The notes beneath the pieces are model-generated. The model did not search any database and was not told the origin of the DNA. It saw only the letters and a program-made list of their open reading frames with translations. From the NCBI RefSeq assembly GCF_024347375.1, contig NZ_AP025470.1, forward strand, positions 2,480,001 through 2,544,000: a stretch of DNA of 64,000 nt. Direction: 5' to 3'. Source of the DNA: Vibrio coralliirubri. GTDB lineage: Bacteria > Pseudomonadota > Gammaproteobacteria > Enterobacterales > Vibrionaceae. Below are positions 35,660 to 44,583 of this stretch, one piece after another. Every line of letters begins with the position of its first letter. The first letter of the stretch is position 1. A program made the position numbers and the translations under genes.

Positions 35660-36367
35660 ATGAAAAAGCTAATTTCATCTATAGGAGTCAGTATGGTTAT
35701 TGCTGCCACATCATCGGCTAACGACATCAACAAAGAGTTATACCAACTGACGGATACGGTTCAAGACGCGGAAGGTAACACTTATCGCGCCGTTACTATC
35801 GGGGAACAGGTTTGGTTAGCGGAAAGCCTGAGAAGCACTCAGTTCCAAGATGGTAGCCCGGTAAGATCTGGCGCGATCCCAAAAGATGATCAAGAAAACC
35901 TATTAAAATACGGACGTTTATACAATTGGCATGATGTTTCAGATCAACGAAACCTTTGCCCACCCGGCTGGCGAGTGGCCACCGATAAGGATTGGAAAAA
36001 GTTGGAACTGGCCATCGGTATGCCTGAGGAAGAAGTACACCAAAACGGTTGGCGTGGGGGTGAGCAAAAGTTAGGTTTGCAACTCAAAGAAGCTCAAGCA
36101 GACGGGCTATTTTCCAAAGTCGACCCATCTATTATCAATAAACAGAACTTCTTTGCTAGACCTGCAGGCGTAAAATGGAATGGTTGGTATATCACTGAAG
36201 GTGCTTACACCGAGTTTTGGACTGCGAGCAGCGCATCCGACAAAAAAGGGATTATCCGAACACTTGCTTACGCTTGGTGGAATACGCATAAAGGTGAAAT
36301 ACGCAGAGCAACAAGTTCAAAAGACTATATGTTCTCGGTTCGATGCGTAAAAATCGAAGACCAATAA
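35660..36367 (+). CDS. Exported FISUMP-domain protein
   Basis: 235 aa. Short signal peptide (KKLISSIGVSMVIAATSSA). The remainder is a Fibrobacter succinogenes major paralogous domain: DAEGNTYRAVTIGEQVWLAE, KYGRLYNWHDV, LCPPGWRVATDKDWKKLE, FWTASSA and FSVRCVK. The domain is abundant in Bacteroidota and Fibrobacter, less so in Vibrio, which suggests horizontal origin. Function unknown, probably surface or periplasmic. Located directly behind its likely AraC regulator. Confidence 0.85.
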   Translation: MKKLISSIGVSMVIAATSSANDINKELYQLTDTVQDAEGNTYRAVTIGEQVWLAESLRSTQFQDGSPVRSGAIPKDDQENLLKYGRLYNWHDVSDQRNLCPPGWRVATDKDWKKLELAIGMPEEEVHQNGWRGGEQKLGLQLKEAQADGLFSKVDPSIINKQNFFARPAGVKWNGWYITEGAYTEFWTASSASDKKGIIRTLAYAWWNTHKGEIRRATSSKDYMFSVRCVKIEDQ

Positions 36368-36437
36368 CCCGTCATTGTGGCTGCTGTGGTCCCTGCCAAC
36401 AGCACATCTCCCCTTCCCCAAAAAGCACAAACAAAAA

Positions 36438-36461
36438 AGGATTGGTATCTCTACCAATCCT
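36438..36461. terminator. Palindromic terminator repeat, copy E
   Basis: Stem AGGATTGGTA / TACCAATCCT, loop TCTC; shared end for the FISUMP gene (ends 36367) and the VOC gene (ends 36510). Same flanks as copy C. Confidence 0.85.
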
Positions 36462-36509
36462 CTTTAGGGGTGTTTCGGCTTTTCTACCTTATGGAAGATA
36501 GTAACGCGA

Positions 36510-37001
36510 TTACTCGTAATCAGTCGCGTACGTATCTTCGTATGAGTGCGAGTAGAACTCGAACAGGTTGCCAAACGGGTCTTCTAGGTAAACCATTTGT
36601 GCTTGTTTTAGTTCGTCTTCTGGGTGGTAACGCATGATGTCCATACGGACCTTACCGCCAAACTCTTCAACACGTTTAATCGCTGAGTGAAACTGCTCTT
36701 TTGGAAGCTGCAGACAGAAGTGGAAGATACCTAAGCGAGAGAAATCAACTTCGTGACGCTCTTGGCGCTCTTTCATTTCGAACAGCTCAACACCGATACC
36801 ATCAGATGTTACTAGGTGAGCAATGTTGAAGCCTTTAAAGCCTTCACCGAACACAGCGATACACATACGGCCGATTGCTGATTCGCGCTCTTCCATCACT
36901 TTGGTGTTGTTCATTACGATTCTTAGACCTAGCGCTTTCGTGTAAAACTCGACTGCTTGGTCCATGTCACCCACCATGATGCCTACGTGATTCATTTTCA
37001 T
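36510..37001 (-). CDS. VOC-family (glyoxalase-like) protein, paralog 2
   Basis: 163 aa from ATG 37001 behind a GGAGC ribosome site. Nearly identical to the product at 31117. Here the conserved DPFGN glycine is present. Duplication includes the terminator hairpin on one side and the AT-rich operator candidate on the other, about 720 bp in total. Likely functional and co-regulated with paralog 1. Confidence 0.88.
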   Translation of the reverse strand: MKMNHVGIMVGDMDQAVEFYTKALGLRIVMNNTKVMEERESAIGRMCIAVFGEGFKGFNIAHLVTSDGIGVELFEMKERQERHEVDFSRLGIFHFCLQLPKEQFHSAIKRVEEFGGKVRMDIMRYHPEDELKQAQMVYLEDPFGNLFEFYSHSYEDTYATDYE

Positions 37002-37102
37002 AACTTGCTCCAAATTCGTTTTAAATTCTGTGCTTTTCGAAGACTAGCTTCGGTGTTTCGTTTCGATGAAGAGAGTATAGGCACATGCGTTAATTAACTG
37101 AA

Positions 37103-37129
37103 ATTATCATAATTTATATTAATGATAAT
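37103..37129. promoter_or_regulatory. Inverted-repeat operator candidate, VOC paralog 2
   Basis: ATTATCAT, AATTTATATTA spacer, ATGATAAT; same sequence and spacing as at 31706. Confidence 0.5.
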
Positions 37130-37195
37130 ATTTTGTTATTTACAGTTTGGTATAACAACTCAACTCACGTAAAGAAACCATATCTACCTTTACCT

Positions 37196-37245
37196 ACATA
37201 GACACATAGATACATAGATACATAGATACATAGATACATAGATAC
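37196..37245. repeat. ACATAGAT tandem repeat
   Basis: Five perfect 8-base units (37204-37243) preceded by one imperfect unit, in the 504-bp gap between the VOC gene and ahpC. Non-coding. The rest of the gap holds the two promoters and the OxyR site. Confidence 0.9.
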
Positions 37246-37383
37246 GCACACCAATAGAGATAAGCCCAATATAGAGAACAACCTAAAGAGCATAGCTACT
37301 CAAATTGGGGGTTGCTGATGTTTGATGGCTTTTGTTAGTCGTTTTTGTTGATAGCTTTTACCGATAGCCTTTTCCTTTCGAAG

Positions 37384-37420
37384 ATAGGATTCGCCTATTG
37401 AATCTATAGAAATGTCCGAT
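37384..37420. promoter_or_regulatory. OxyR-binding site upstream of ahpC
   Basis: Four tetranucleotides at exact 7-base spacing: ATAG, CTAT, ATAG, CGAT (last has one mismatch). This is the classical OxyR pattern ATAG-N7-CTAT-N7-ATAG-N7-CTAT. It ends about 86 bp before the ahpC ATG, a suitable place for activation. Confidence 0.8.
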
Positions 37421-37505
37421 TTCACTAATTTTCGGTAGCAATGCAATATATCTACATCGACGCGGGATAGCGTTAAACACTACAAATTAGAAAGAGAGTC
37501 AAATC

Positions 37506-38063
37506 ATGATCAACACAGAAATCAAACCATTCAACGCAACAGCATTCAAAAACGGCGAATTCGTAGAAATCACTGAGCAAGACGTTAAAGGCAAGTGGGC
37601 TGTATTCTTCTTCTACCCAGCAGACTTCACATTTGTATGTCCAACTGAGCTAGTTGACCTGCAAGACAAATACGCAGAGCTTCAATCTCGCGGCGTAGAA
37701 GTTTACTCAGTATCAACTGACACTCACTTCTCTCACAAAGCATGGCACGATACTTCTGACAAAATCGGCACTATCGAATACTTCATGGTAGGTGACCAAA
37801 CGGGCAACATCACAAATAACTTCAACGTTATGCGTGAAGGTCAAGGCCTTGCAGACCGTGCAACGTTCCTAATCGACCCTGAAGGCGTTATCCAAGCAAT
37901 GGAAATCACAGCTGAAGGCATCGGCCGTGACGCTGAAGACCTACTACGCAAGGTTAAAGCAGCACAATACGTTGCCGCTAACCCAGGTGAAGTTTGCCCA
38001 GCTAAATGGAAAGAAGGCGAAGAGACTCTAGCTCCATCTCTAGACCTAGTAGGCAAGATTTAA
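37506..38063 (+). CDS. ahpC: Alkyl hydroperoxide reductase subunit C (peroxiredoxin)
   Basis: 185 aa typical 2-Cys peroxiredoxin that reduces hydrogen peroxide and organic peroxides in the cytosol with electrons from AhpF. Peroxidatic Cys45 in FTFVCPTEL, resolving Cys164 in [16 protein letters not shown] ribosome site. Codon use is biased, as expected for high expression. OxyR site upstream; ahpF follows after 198 bp with a GC-rich hairpin between. Confidence 0.98.
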   Translation: MINTEIKPFNATAFKNGEFVEITEQDVKGKWAVFFFYPADFTFVCPTELVDLQDKYAELQSRGVEVYSVSTDTHFSHKAWHDTSDKIGTIEYFMVGDQTGNITNNFNVMREGQGLADRATFLIDPEGVIQAMEITAEGIGRDAEDLLRKVKAAQYVAANPGEVCPAKWKEGEETLAPSLDLVGKI

Positions 38064-38102
38064 TCTAAGCCTAGCTAACAAGAATAGCTAAACGGTTCTA
38101 CA

Positions 38103-38142
38103 GGCGCGCTTCGGCCCCCCTCCTAAAGGGCAGTCGCGCGCC
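38103..38142 (+). other. GC-rich hairpin between ahpC and ahpF
   Basis: Outer stem GGCGCGC / GCGCGCC enclosing an inner GCCC / GGGC. No T-run directly follows. It may act as a partial terminator or mRNA stabiliser that lowers ahpF relative to ahpC. Confidence 0.5.
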
Positions 38143-38261
38143 ACCCTTTCAAAACATCAACACCACAATATTTGCCGACTTGCGCCCCCTTTTTATTTTC
38201 CTTTTTCAGCAAGAAGGTATTGGTCAATACCAAGACACAGAATTTAAGAGCAGGCACGATT

Positions 38262-39854
38262 ATGTTAGATCAAGCAATGAAGCAGCAGCTAAAAGCATAC
38301 CTAGAAAACCTAAAAACCAATGTTCAATTAGTCCTTAGCCTGGATGGCAGCGACACCGCGAACAAACTTCAAGATCTGGCGAATGACATCGCGTCTTTGA
38401 CCGACAAAATTGAAGTGACTCGCGATGACAGCGCAAGCACTCGCAGTCCTATCATGCAGGTAGTGAACCAAGAGAAAGGCACCGCGATCGGTTTTGCCGG
38501 TTTGCCAATGGGTCACGAATTTACGTCACTGGTTCTAGCACTGCTTCATAGTGGTGGTCACCCTATCAAGCTTGAAGCGGATGTAATCGAGCAAATTAAA
38601 GAATTAGATCAAGAGCTTAATGTAGAAATCTTCATCTCTCTATCGTGCCAAAACTGTCCAGAAGTGGTTCAGGCATTCAACATGATGTCGGCGATTAACC
38701 CTCTGGTTAAGACAACGATGATTGATGGCGCAGCATTCCAAGACGAAGTGAAGTCTCGCGACATCATGGCAGTACCAAGCGTGTTCGTTAATGGTGAGCT
38801 ATTTGGTCAAGGTCGTATGTCACTGGCAGAGATCCTGAACAAGGTTGATTCAGGCGCAGCAGAAAAGAAAGCGGCAAACCTAAACCAACAAGCACCCTTT
38901 GATGTATTGGTTGTCGGCGGCGGCCCTGCAGGTTCTTCAGCGGCAATTTATGCGGCACGTAAAGGCATTCGCACTGGTGTAGTTGCTGACCGATTCGGTG
39001 GTCAAGTAATGGACACCATGGCGATTGAGAACTTTATCTCAGTGAAAGCGACAACTGGCCCTAAATTAGTGGCAAGCCTTGAAGAGCACGTAAAAGAGTA
39101 CGGTGTTGAAGTGATGACTGAGCAGCGCGCTGCAAACATCATTGCAGCAGAAGACACTGAAGACGGCTACATCCACGTTGAGCTAGAGAGCGGCGCAACA
39201 CTACGAGCTCGCACGGTTATCACAAGTACCGGTGCTCGCTGGCGTGAAATTAACGTTCCGGGTGAGCAAGAGTACCGAAATAAAGGCGTCGCTTACTGCC
39301 CACACTGTGACGGTCCTTTATTCAAAGGTAAGAAAACAGCGGTTATTGGTGGTGGTAACTCAGGCATCGAAGCGGCAATTGATTTAGCGGGTATTGTTGA
39401 GCACGTAACCGTACTTGAATTTGCAGACACACTACGTGCCGACCAAGTGCTTATCGACAAAGCGAACGCAACACCAAACATCGAAATCATCAAGATGGCA
39501 CAAACAACGCAAGTGATTGGTGATGGCAACCGTGTAACCGGTCTGGAATACAAAGATCGCAACACCGATGAACTTAAACAGATCGAACTCGCAGGTATCT
39601 TTGTTCAAATCGGCCTGATGCCAAACAGCGAATGGTTGAAGGGTTCGAAAGTTGAGCTCTCACCACGCGGTGAAATTGAAATTAACGCTCATGGCGCAAC
39701 ATCAATGAAAGGTGTCTTCGCAGCGGGTGACGTAACAACCGTACCTTACAAACAGATCATCATTGCGATGGGTGAAGGTGCGAAAGCAAGCTTAGGTGCA
39801 TTTGACCATCTAATCCGTAACTCAGCTCCAGTTAAAGAGGCTGAAACCGCTTAA
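38262..39854 (+). CDS. ahpF: Alkyl hydroperoxide reductase subunit F
   Basis: 530 aa from ATG 38262; an in-frame ATG 90 bases upstream has no family similarity. N-terminal tandem thioredoxin-fold domain with redox pair [11 protein letters not shown]-binding [17 protein letters not shown]; active disulfide CPHCDGP; NAD(P)H motif [16 protein letters not shown]-terminal [13 protein letters not shown]. Transfers electrons from NADH to AhpC. Follows ahpC on the same strand. Confidence 0.98.
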   Translation: MLDQAMKQQLKAYLENLKTNVQLVLSLDGSDTANKLQDLANDIASLTDKIEVTRDDSASTRSPIMQVVNQEKGTAIGFAGLPMGHEFTSLVLALLHSGGHPIKLEADVIEQIKELDQELNVEIFISLSCQNCPEVVQAFNMMSAINPLVKTTMIDGAAFQDEVKSRDIMAVPSVFVNGELFGQGRMSLAEILNKVDSGAAEKKAANLNQQAPFDVLVVGGGPAGSSAAIYAARKGIRTGVVADRFGGQVMDTMAIENFISVKATTGPKLVASLEEHVKEYGVEVMTEQRAANIIAAEDTEDGYIHVELESGATLRARTVITSTGARWREINVPGEQEYRNKGVAYCPHCDGPLFKGKKTAVIGGGNSGIEAAIDLAGIVEHVTVLEFADTLRADQVLIDKANATPNIEIIKMAQTTQVIGDGNRVTGLEYKDRNTDELKQIELAGIFVQIGLMPNSEWLKGSKVELSPRGEIEINAHGATSMKGVFAAGDVTTVPYKQIIIAMGEGAKASLGAFDHLIRNSAPVKEAETA

Positions 39855-39950
39855 CCTTTACACTGAAAAGCTTAAAGCTTTTAACTCAAGTTCCTTAAAT
39901 ATTTGTTAACTTAATTCTTTACTGTTAACGACTTAGTCGACATTTAGACG

Positions 39951-39981
39951 CCACTCCTATGGATTTAGGAGTGGTTTTTTT
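39951..39981. terminator. Rho-independent terminator
   Basis: CCACTCCT / AGGAGTGG stem followed by TTTTTTT, between convergent ahpF and the LysE gene. Confidence 0.85.
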
Positions 39982-39990
39982 CTTTGTGAT

Positions 39991-40590
39991 TTACGCCGGT
40001 TGATAAAGCATAAAGGCAACCACCATCGCTAAGCTTCCGCCCAAGCAACGGTTCACAAACATCATCTGTTTTGGTGATTGCAGTAATTTTTTCAGCATGG
40101 TACCGCAATACGCCCACACCAACATGCACGGCACACCGGTAATCACCATACCCGCTATAATGGTCACGACTTGAATCAAGTAATCTGCCTTCGGAGTAAT
40201 GAACTGTGAAAACACAGTTAACGAAGCAATCCAACCTTTAGGGTTTAACACCTGCACCAGCACACCAGACATGAAACCTGAACGATTGTCGGTGGTGCTT
40301 TCTTCGATTTGCATGTTCGCAATCGACCACGCCATGAACAGTAAATAAGCCGCACCCGCGTATTTCAAAATGTTGTATAGCTCTGGGTAAAGGGTAAATA
40401 AGCTCACCAAACCGACACTAGAACCCGCCAGTACGATGATGATGCCAACAGCGTTCCCAGAGATAAAAGGTAAAGTCGCAGCAAATCCATAACGACTTGA
40501 AATCCCAAGTAATGCGATATTGCCAGCCCCAGGGGTAATTGCAATTGATGTTGAAAATAGCAAGAACGCCAGCATTAATTGAGAGCTCAT
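39991..40590 (-). CDS. LysE-family amino acid exporter
   Basis: 199 aa with about six hydrophobic helices. LysE/RhtB signature near the start: FLLFSTSIAITPGAGNIALLG, then QVLNPKGWIASLTVF. Exports amino acids or derivatives. Divergent from the Lrp-type gene at 40713, a common regulator/exporter pairing. Confidence 0.9.
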   Translation of the reverse strand: MSSQLMLAFLLFSTSIAITPGAGNIALLGISSRYGFAATLPFISGNAVGIIIVLAGSSVGLVSLFTLYPELYNILKYAGAAYLLFMAWSIANMQIEESTTDNRSGFMSGVLVQVLNPKGWIASLTVFSQFITPKADYLIQVVTIIAGMVITGVPCMLVWAYCGTMLKKLLQSPKQMMFVNRCLGGSLAMVVAFMLYQPA

Positions 40591-40712
40591 TTCCTCTCAC
40601 TCCTAATAAGTAAAGTATTGATAGGGAGAGAGTTTACAGATTCGACTAGGAATTAAATTGCTATATAGGCTAATATTAATCCAAATTTGAGCAAGACTTT
40701 TCTAAAATAGCC

Positions 40713-41198
40713 ATGAAACAGAAAGAATCCACCAAAGAAGTGTTAGATGACACAGATATCGCCATCTTAGAGCATATCCAGCAAGACGGACGCATGAGCA
40801 ACAGCAAGCTCGCAGAGAAGGTCAACCTCAGCGAAACCCCATGCTGGCGTCGTTGGAAACGCATGGAAGAAACTGGCTATATCGATGGTTACGCCGCTAA
40901 GCTGAATCGTAAGAAATTAGGCTTTCATGTGGCTGGTTTTACTCTTGTGACCTTGGGTAACCATGAAGTTGAAAACACAGAACCGTTCGAAGAGTTTGTC
41001 GCGGTAACCGATTGGATTCCAATGTGTCACTGCATTGCAGGCGGCGCTGATTACATGGTGCAAGTATTGGCGAAAGATTTGGAAGAGTACTTTGAGCGCA
41101 TTAGCTCGATCAGAAGAGTCAAAGGTGTGAGTGCGATTCAATCGAACATCTCAGTAAAAGAGTTGAAAAACAGCTATCGATTACCGCTTTCAGATTAG
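40713..41198 (+). CDS. Lrp/AsnC-family transcriptional regulator
   Basis: 161 aa. N-terminal helix-turn-helix (ILEHIQQDGRMSNSKLAEKVNLSETPCWRRWKRMEE), C-terminal RAM/AsnC ligand domain (VAVTDWIPMCHCIAGGADYMVQV). Likely senses an amino acid and controls the divergent LysE exporter. Confidence 0.93.
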   Translation: MKQKESTKEVLDDTDIAILEHIQQDGRMSNSKLAEKVNLSETPCWRRWKRMEETGYIDGYAAKLNRKKLGFHVAGFTLVTLGNHEVENTEPFEEFVAVTDWIPMCHCIAGGADYMVQVLAKDLEEYFERISSIRRVKGVSAIQSNISVKELKNSYRLPLSD

Positions 41199-41221
41199 CT
41201 CCCTAAAACACATCAAACAAA

Positions 41222-41265
41222 AAGCCCAGCCGCGATAGATTTCTGAAGTCTAAGGTTCTGGGCTT
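41222..41265. terminator. Terminator between lrp-type gene and sdaA
   Basis: AAGCCCAG paired with CTGGGCTT across a 28-base interior that can fold further; between convergent genes. Confidence 0.65.
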
Positions 41266-41296
41266 AACGTTGTTATTTACTAGGTAACTGGCTTAG

Positions 41297-42667
41297 TTAT
41301 TCACAAGGGTGAGCAAGATGGATCAAGGCTAAACCACCGAGTGACGTTTCACGATATTTCTTGTTCATGTCTTTACCCGTTTGATACATGGTCGCAATAA
41401 CCTTATCTAACGAGATCAAAGATTTACTATTACGCTTCAAAGCCATACGTGATGCGTTGATGGCTTTCATCGCGCCCATCGCATTTCGCTCAATACACGG
41501 CACTTGTACTAAGCCGCCAATTGGGTCACAAGTCATACCCAACGAGTGTTCCATGGCGATTTCTGCAGCAATACAGATCTGCTCATTGCTGCCACCACGA
41601 AGTGCCGTTAATCCAGCCGCCGCCATAGAAGACGACACCCCTACTTCACCTTGGCACCCAACTTCCGCACCAGAAATTGAAGCATTGGTTTTGTACAAAA
41701 TGCCAATCGCGCCCGATACCGCTAAGAAGTCTTTTAACTGCTTGGTATCCAACTCTTTAATGAAGCGATGGTAGTACATCAACACGGCAGGAATCACGCC
41801 CGCTGCACCATTGGTTGGTGATGTTACTACTTGGCCACCAGCCGCATTTTCTTCGCTAACCGCAAACGCAAACAAGTTAATCCAGTCCATGATTTCCATT
41901 GGGTCATTTTCAACCGCCGCATTCGCTTCTAACTTTTTCAGTAGATTAGGCGCACGACGAGTCACGTTCAAACCACCATCAAGAATGCCTTCGGTTTCAA
42001 AGCCGCGTTCCATACAACGACTCATCACTCGCCATATTTGATCCGCTTTATCTGAAATAATGTCGGAGCCTTCAAACTCCGCTTCATTTTTTAGAATCAT
42101 GCCACCGAGGCTCATCCCGCTATTATCGGCTTGTTGCAGCATTTCATCGGCATTTTTGAATGGAAACGGGACTTCTACTGCTTGGGTTTGAGTACCATTT
42201 TGTAGTTCGTCAGCGGTTGCGATAAAACCGCCGCCAATTGAATAATAAGTTTCACCGACAATCACGTTGCCACTCTGGTCGAACGCGGTAATCATCATGC
42301 CATTTTCATGCAGAGGCAGGTTGTCTTTGTGAAACAACATGTCGGTTTCGTAGTTGAAGGCAATGTGCTTGGTGCCCGCTAAATCCATCTCACCACTGTC
42401 TACGGCATGACGCATTGCTTGGTTTGCACTGGTGATTTTGATGGTGTCTGGCTTATTACCGAGTAGCCCCAATATTGTTGCTCTGTCGGTGTGGTGACCT
42501 ATGCCAGTCAATGACAAAGAACCATATAAATCCACCTGAACACGGGTCACTTCTGCGATTTTATCAGCGATTAATTGTGTGAAATGAAAACCCGCAATCA
42601 TTGGGCCGTTGGTGTGAGAGCTCGATGGCCCAACACCAATTTTGTAGATATCAAAGATCGATAACAT
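41297..42667 (-). CDS. sdaA: L-serine ammonia-lyase (L-serine dehydratase), iron-sulfur type
   Basis: 456 aa from ATG 42667 giving the family start MLSIFDIYKIGVGPSSSHT; an upstream in-frame ATG would overlap the symporter gene. Converts L-serine to pyruvate and ammonia. The 4Fe-4S ligands are visible in the C-terminal half (GSNEQICIAAE, GMTCDPIGGLVQVPCIERN). Single-chain type. Preceded by a solute symporter gene 26 bp upstream on the same strand, so an uptake-catabolism operon is likely. Confidence 0.96.
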   Translation of the reverse strand: MLSIFDIYKIGVGPSSSHTNGPMIAGFHFTQLIADKIAEVTRVQVDLYGSLSLTGIGHHTDRATILGLLGNKPDTIKITSANQAMRHAVDSGEMDLAGTKHIAFNYETDMLFHKDNLPLHENGMMITAFDQSGNVIVGETYYSIGGGFIATADELQNGTQTQAVEVPFPFKNADEMLQQADNSGMSLGGMILKNEAEFEGSDIISDKADQIWRVMSRCMERGFETEGILDGGLNVTRRAPNLLKKLEANAAVENDPMEIMDWINLFAFAVSEENAAGGQVVTSPTNGAAGVIPAVLMYYHRFIKELDTKQLKDFLAVSGAIGILYKTNASISGAEVGCQGEVGVSSSMAAAGLTALRGGSNEQICIAAEIAMEHSLGMTCDPIGGLVQVPCIERNAMGAMKAINASRMALKRNSKSLISLDKVIATMYQTGKDMNKKYRETSLGGLALIHLAHPCE

Positions 42668-42693
42668 AGATATACCAGTAAAAAATCGGTCAA

Positions 42694-44235
42694 TTAAGAA
42701 AGAGCGGCATAAAGCCAATTAGGGATAACAGTACAAGCAGCAATCGTCACAACAGCGAACACCAACAAGCCATAATGACTCGCGGTAGGCTTTGCAAACA
42801 AATGCTTTTGCTTGGCTATAAATTCATTTTGTTGCTCGGTTACCTCTCCCCAGAAGCGGCTCACAACAACACCTAACACTAAGAAAACCACAGTGCCAAT
42901 CAAGGCAAACCAAGGCCAAGCTATTCCACTGTATTTGGCGATGAATACGACGGCCACACTGCCAATACTGCCCGCAATCACCCCTTTCTCATTCGCTTGT
43001 TTGAAGAACAAACCCAATATGAAAGAGCCAAGGCGAATACCGACAAAAATGGAGGTTAGGCTCGCAATCGTTTTAAGTACCGATTCATTAGAAACCGCCA
43101 ACAAAGCAGGTACAACAACCGATGCTGCAGCAACCAAGCTCATTTTTCTAGCCACTGATTCATAGTGCGCGTCAGAGGCTTGCTTGCGGAAGAAGCGCTT
43201 ATAGAAATCGAACGTTGCGACCGTCGCCATAGAGTTATAAGTGGAGTCCAGTGTCGACATGGCCGCTGCCGAAAGTGCTGAGATCACCAAACCAACAATG
43301 ATTGGGTTGGTATGGTTAAACACAAAATCGAGAATCACTTCGTTGCTGTTTTCAAAGCTGCTGTCTTGATAAAAGACACTTAACAGCACCCCCATCACGG
43401 CAAAGAACAGATAAACAAAGAACGCGCCGTAGCCACAAAGTAACATCGACTTTTGCGCTGTTTTAACACACTTAGTCGCCAACGTTCTTTGAATAATCAG
43501 TTGGTTAGTACCATACACACTCAGGTGCAAGAAGCTCACAGCCACTACGCCTGCCCACAATGTGGTATCGACGCCTAAGTCAAAATCGAGGTTGATGATA
43601 TTCAAATGTTCAGGAGACAACACCTCGCCCGCATCGATTTTCATCAGCAATAAAACAAAGATCGCAATGCTGCCGATAATCAACACTGCTGACTGAAGCA
43701 TGTAAGTCCATATTACTGTCGAGATACCGCCCGCATAGGTATACAACGCGGTAAATAAGCTGATGTAGATGATCGCCTCAGAGATACTCACCGGCAGCAC
43801 TTGCACTAAAATCAGGGCAACCGCATACAAAATAACCCCTGCCGAAATACACTGAACCACAATGAACACGATGGAATTGATCGTGCGAGCAACAACGCCA
43901 AAGCGGTGCTCTAGGTATTCGTAAATCGAGGTTAGGCCGAGCTTGTAAAACACCGGAACAAAGAAAAGCACAGTGAAAAAGATCACTATTGGATAGTTCA
44001 AATGTACGCTCATCGCTTCCATGCCTGAGCTATAAACCCAGCCCGGCATGCCAACGAACGTCATTGCGCTGATGTAGGTTGCAAGAATCGACACACCTGC
44101 CGTAAACCAACCAAACTGTTTTCCACCAGTCGAAAAGTCGCCACCGACGCTATAGCGCCTATTAACTAAGTAGCTGATAAACAAAGTAGTTAGTACATAA
44201 AGAGCAATAACCACAAAAATTGAGTACGTAACCAT
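42694..44235 (-). CDS. Sodium:solute symporter (SSS family)
   Basis: 513 aa with about 13 membrane helices. SSS elements: N-terminal GGKQFGWFTAGVSILATYISAMTFVGMPG, central LYTYAGGISTVIWTY and Na2-site-like SALSAAAMSTLDSTYNS. Imports a small solute with sodium. Serine or a related amino acid is suggested only by the sdaA neighbour; the fold also serves sugars and sialic acid. A CRP-like site lies upstream. Confidence 0.88.
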   Translation of the reverse strand: MVTYSIFVVIALYVLTTLFISYLVNRRYSVGGDFSTGGKQFGWFTAGVSILATYISAMTFVGMPGWVYSSGMEAMSVHLNYPIVIFFTVLFFVPVFYKLGLTSIYEYLEHRFGVVARTINSIVFIVVQCISAGVILYAVALILVQVLPVSISEAIIYISLFTALYTYAGGISTVIWTYMLQSAVLIIGSIAIFVLLLMKIDAGEVLSPEHLNIINLDFDLGVDTTLWAGVVAVSFLHLSVYGTNQLIIQRTLATKCVKTAQKSMLLCGYGAFFVYLFFAVMGVLLSVFYQDSSFENSNEVILDFVFNHTNPIIVGLVISALSAAAMSTLDSTYNSMATVATFDFYKRFFRKQASDAHYESVARKMSLVAAASVVVPALLAVSNESVLKTIASLTSIFVGIRLGSFILGLFFKQANEKGVIAGSIGSVAVVFIAKYSGIAWPWFALIGTVVFLVLGVVVSRFWGEVTEQQNEFIAKQKHLFAKPTASHYGLLVFAVVTIAACTVIPNWLYAALS

Positions 44236-44323
44236 TTTTAGATTCAGTTTATTGTATGTCGCAAATCATTCGCCGCCAATAGTACTCAAAAATGGATATT
44301 TTCCCTCAAAAACCCACAGTAAG

Positions 44324-44339
44324 TGTGACTATTATCACT
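44324..44339. promoter_or_regulatory. CRP-like binding site
   Basis: TGTGACTATTATCACT matches TGTGA-N6-TCACA with one mismatch. It lies 89 bp before the symporter ATG and 245 bp before the MFS start, so the symporter-sdaA operon is the likelier target. Confidence 0.55.
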
Positions 44340-44422
44340 AAGATAGACGATTAAACACTCAAATCGCCCCACAAAGCACAAAAATGCGATCAAATGAGAT
44401 CCAGGTCACCAAAACACACAAA

Positions 44423-44438
44423 ATGGGTACGCACTCAT
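44423..44438. promoter_or_regulatory. LacI-type operator candidate upstream of MFS gene
   Basis: ATGGGTACGCACTCAT is a near-palindrome with central CG. Its reverse complement matches the element 45 bp before the LacI gene (48571) in 13 of the first 14 bases apart from one transition. Confidence 0.5.
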
Positions 44439-44583
44439 TCTAAAATTGACTTTGATCACGGATCTAATAACCACAAAAATTCTATTATCTCTCCCGAAAT
44501 GAAGACGGTGTGATGAAACTAAATAATCAACACACAATAATTAAAACCAAAGCCACCCTATATAAAATAAAGGTTTATCGGTC

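Larger units (their letters stand above)
44236..44583. other. Divergent control region, symporter and MFS genes
   Basis: 348 bp without a gene. Holds a CRP-like site at 44324 and a LacI-type palindrome at 44423, both listed separately. Confidence 0.7.

Noticed and set aside
37196..37245. CRISPR-like array
   Set aside because: Eight-base contiguous units without spacers and no cas genes; a microsatellite.
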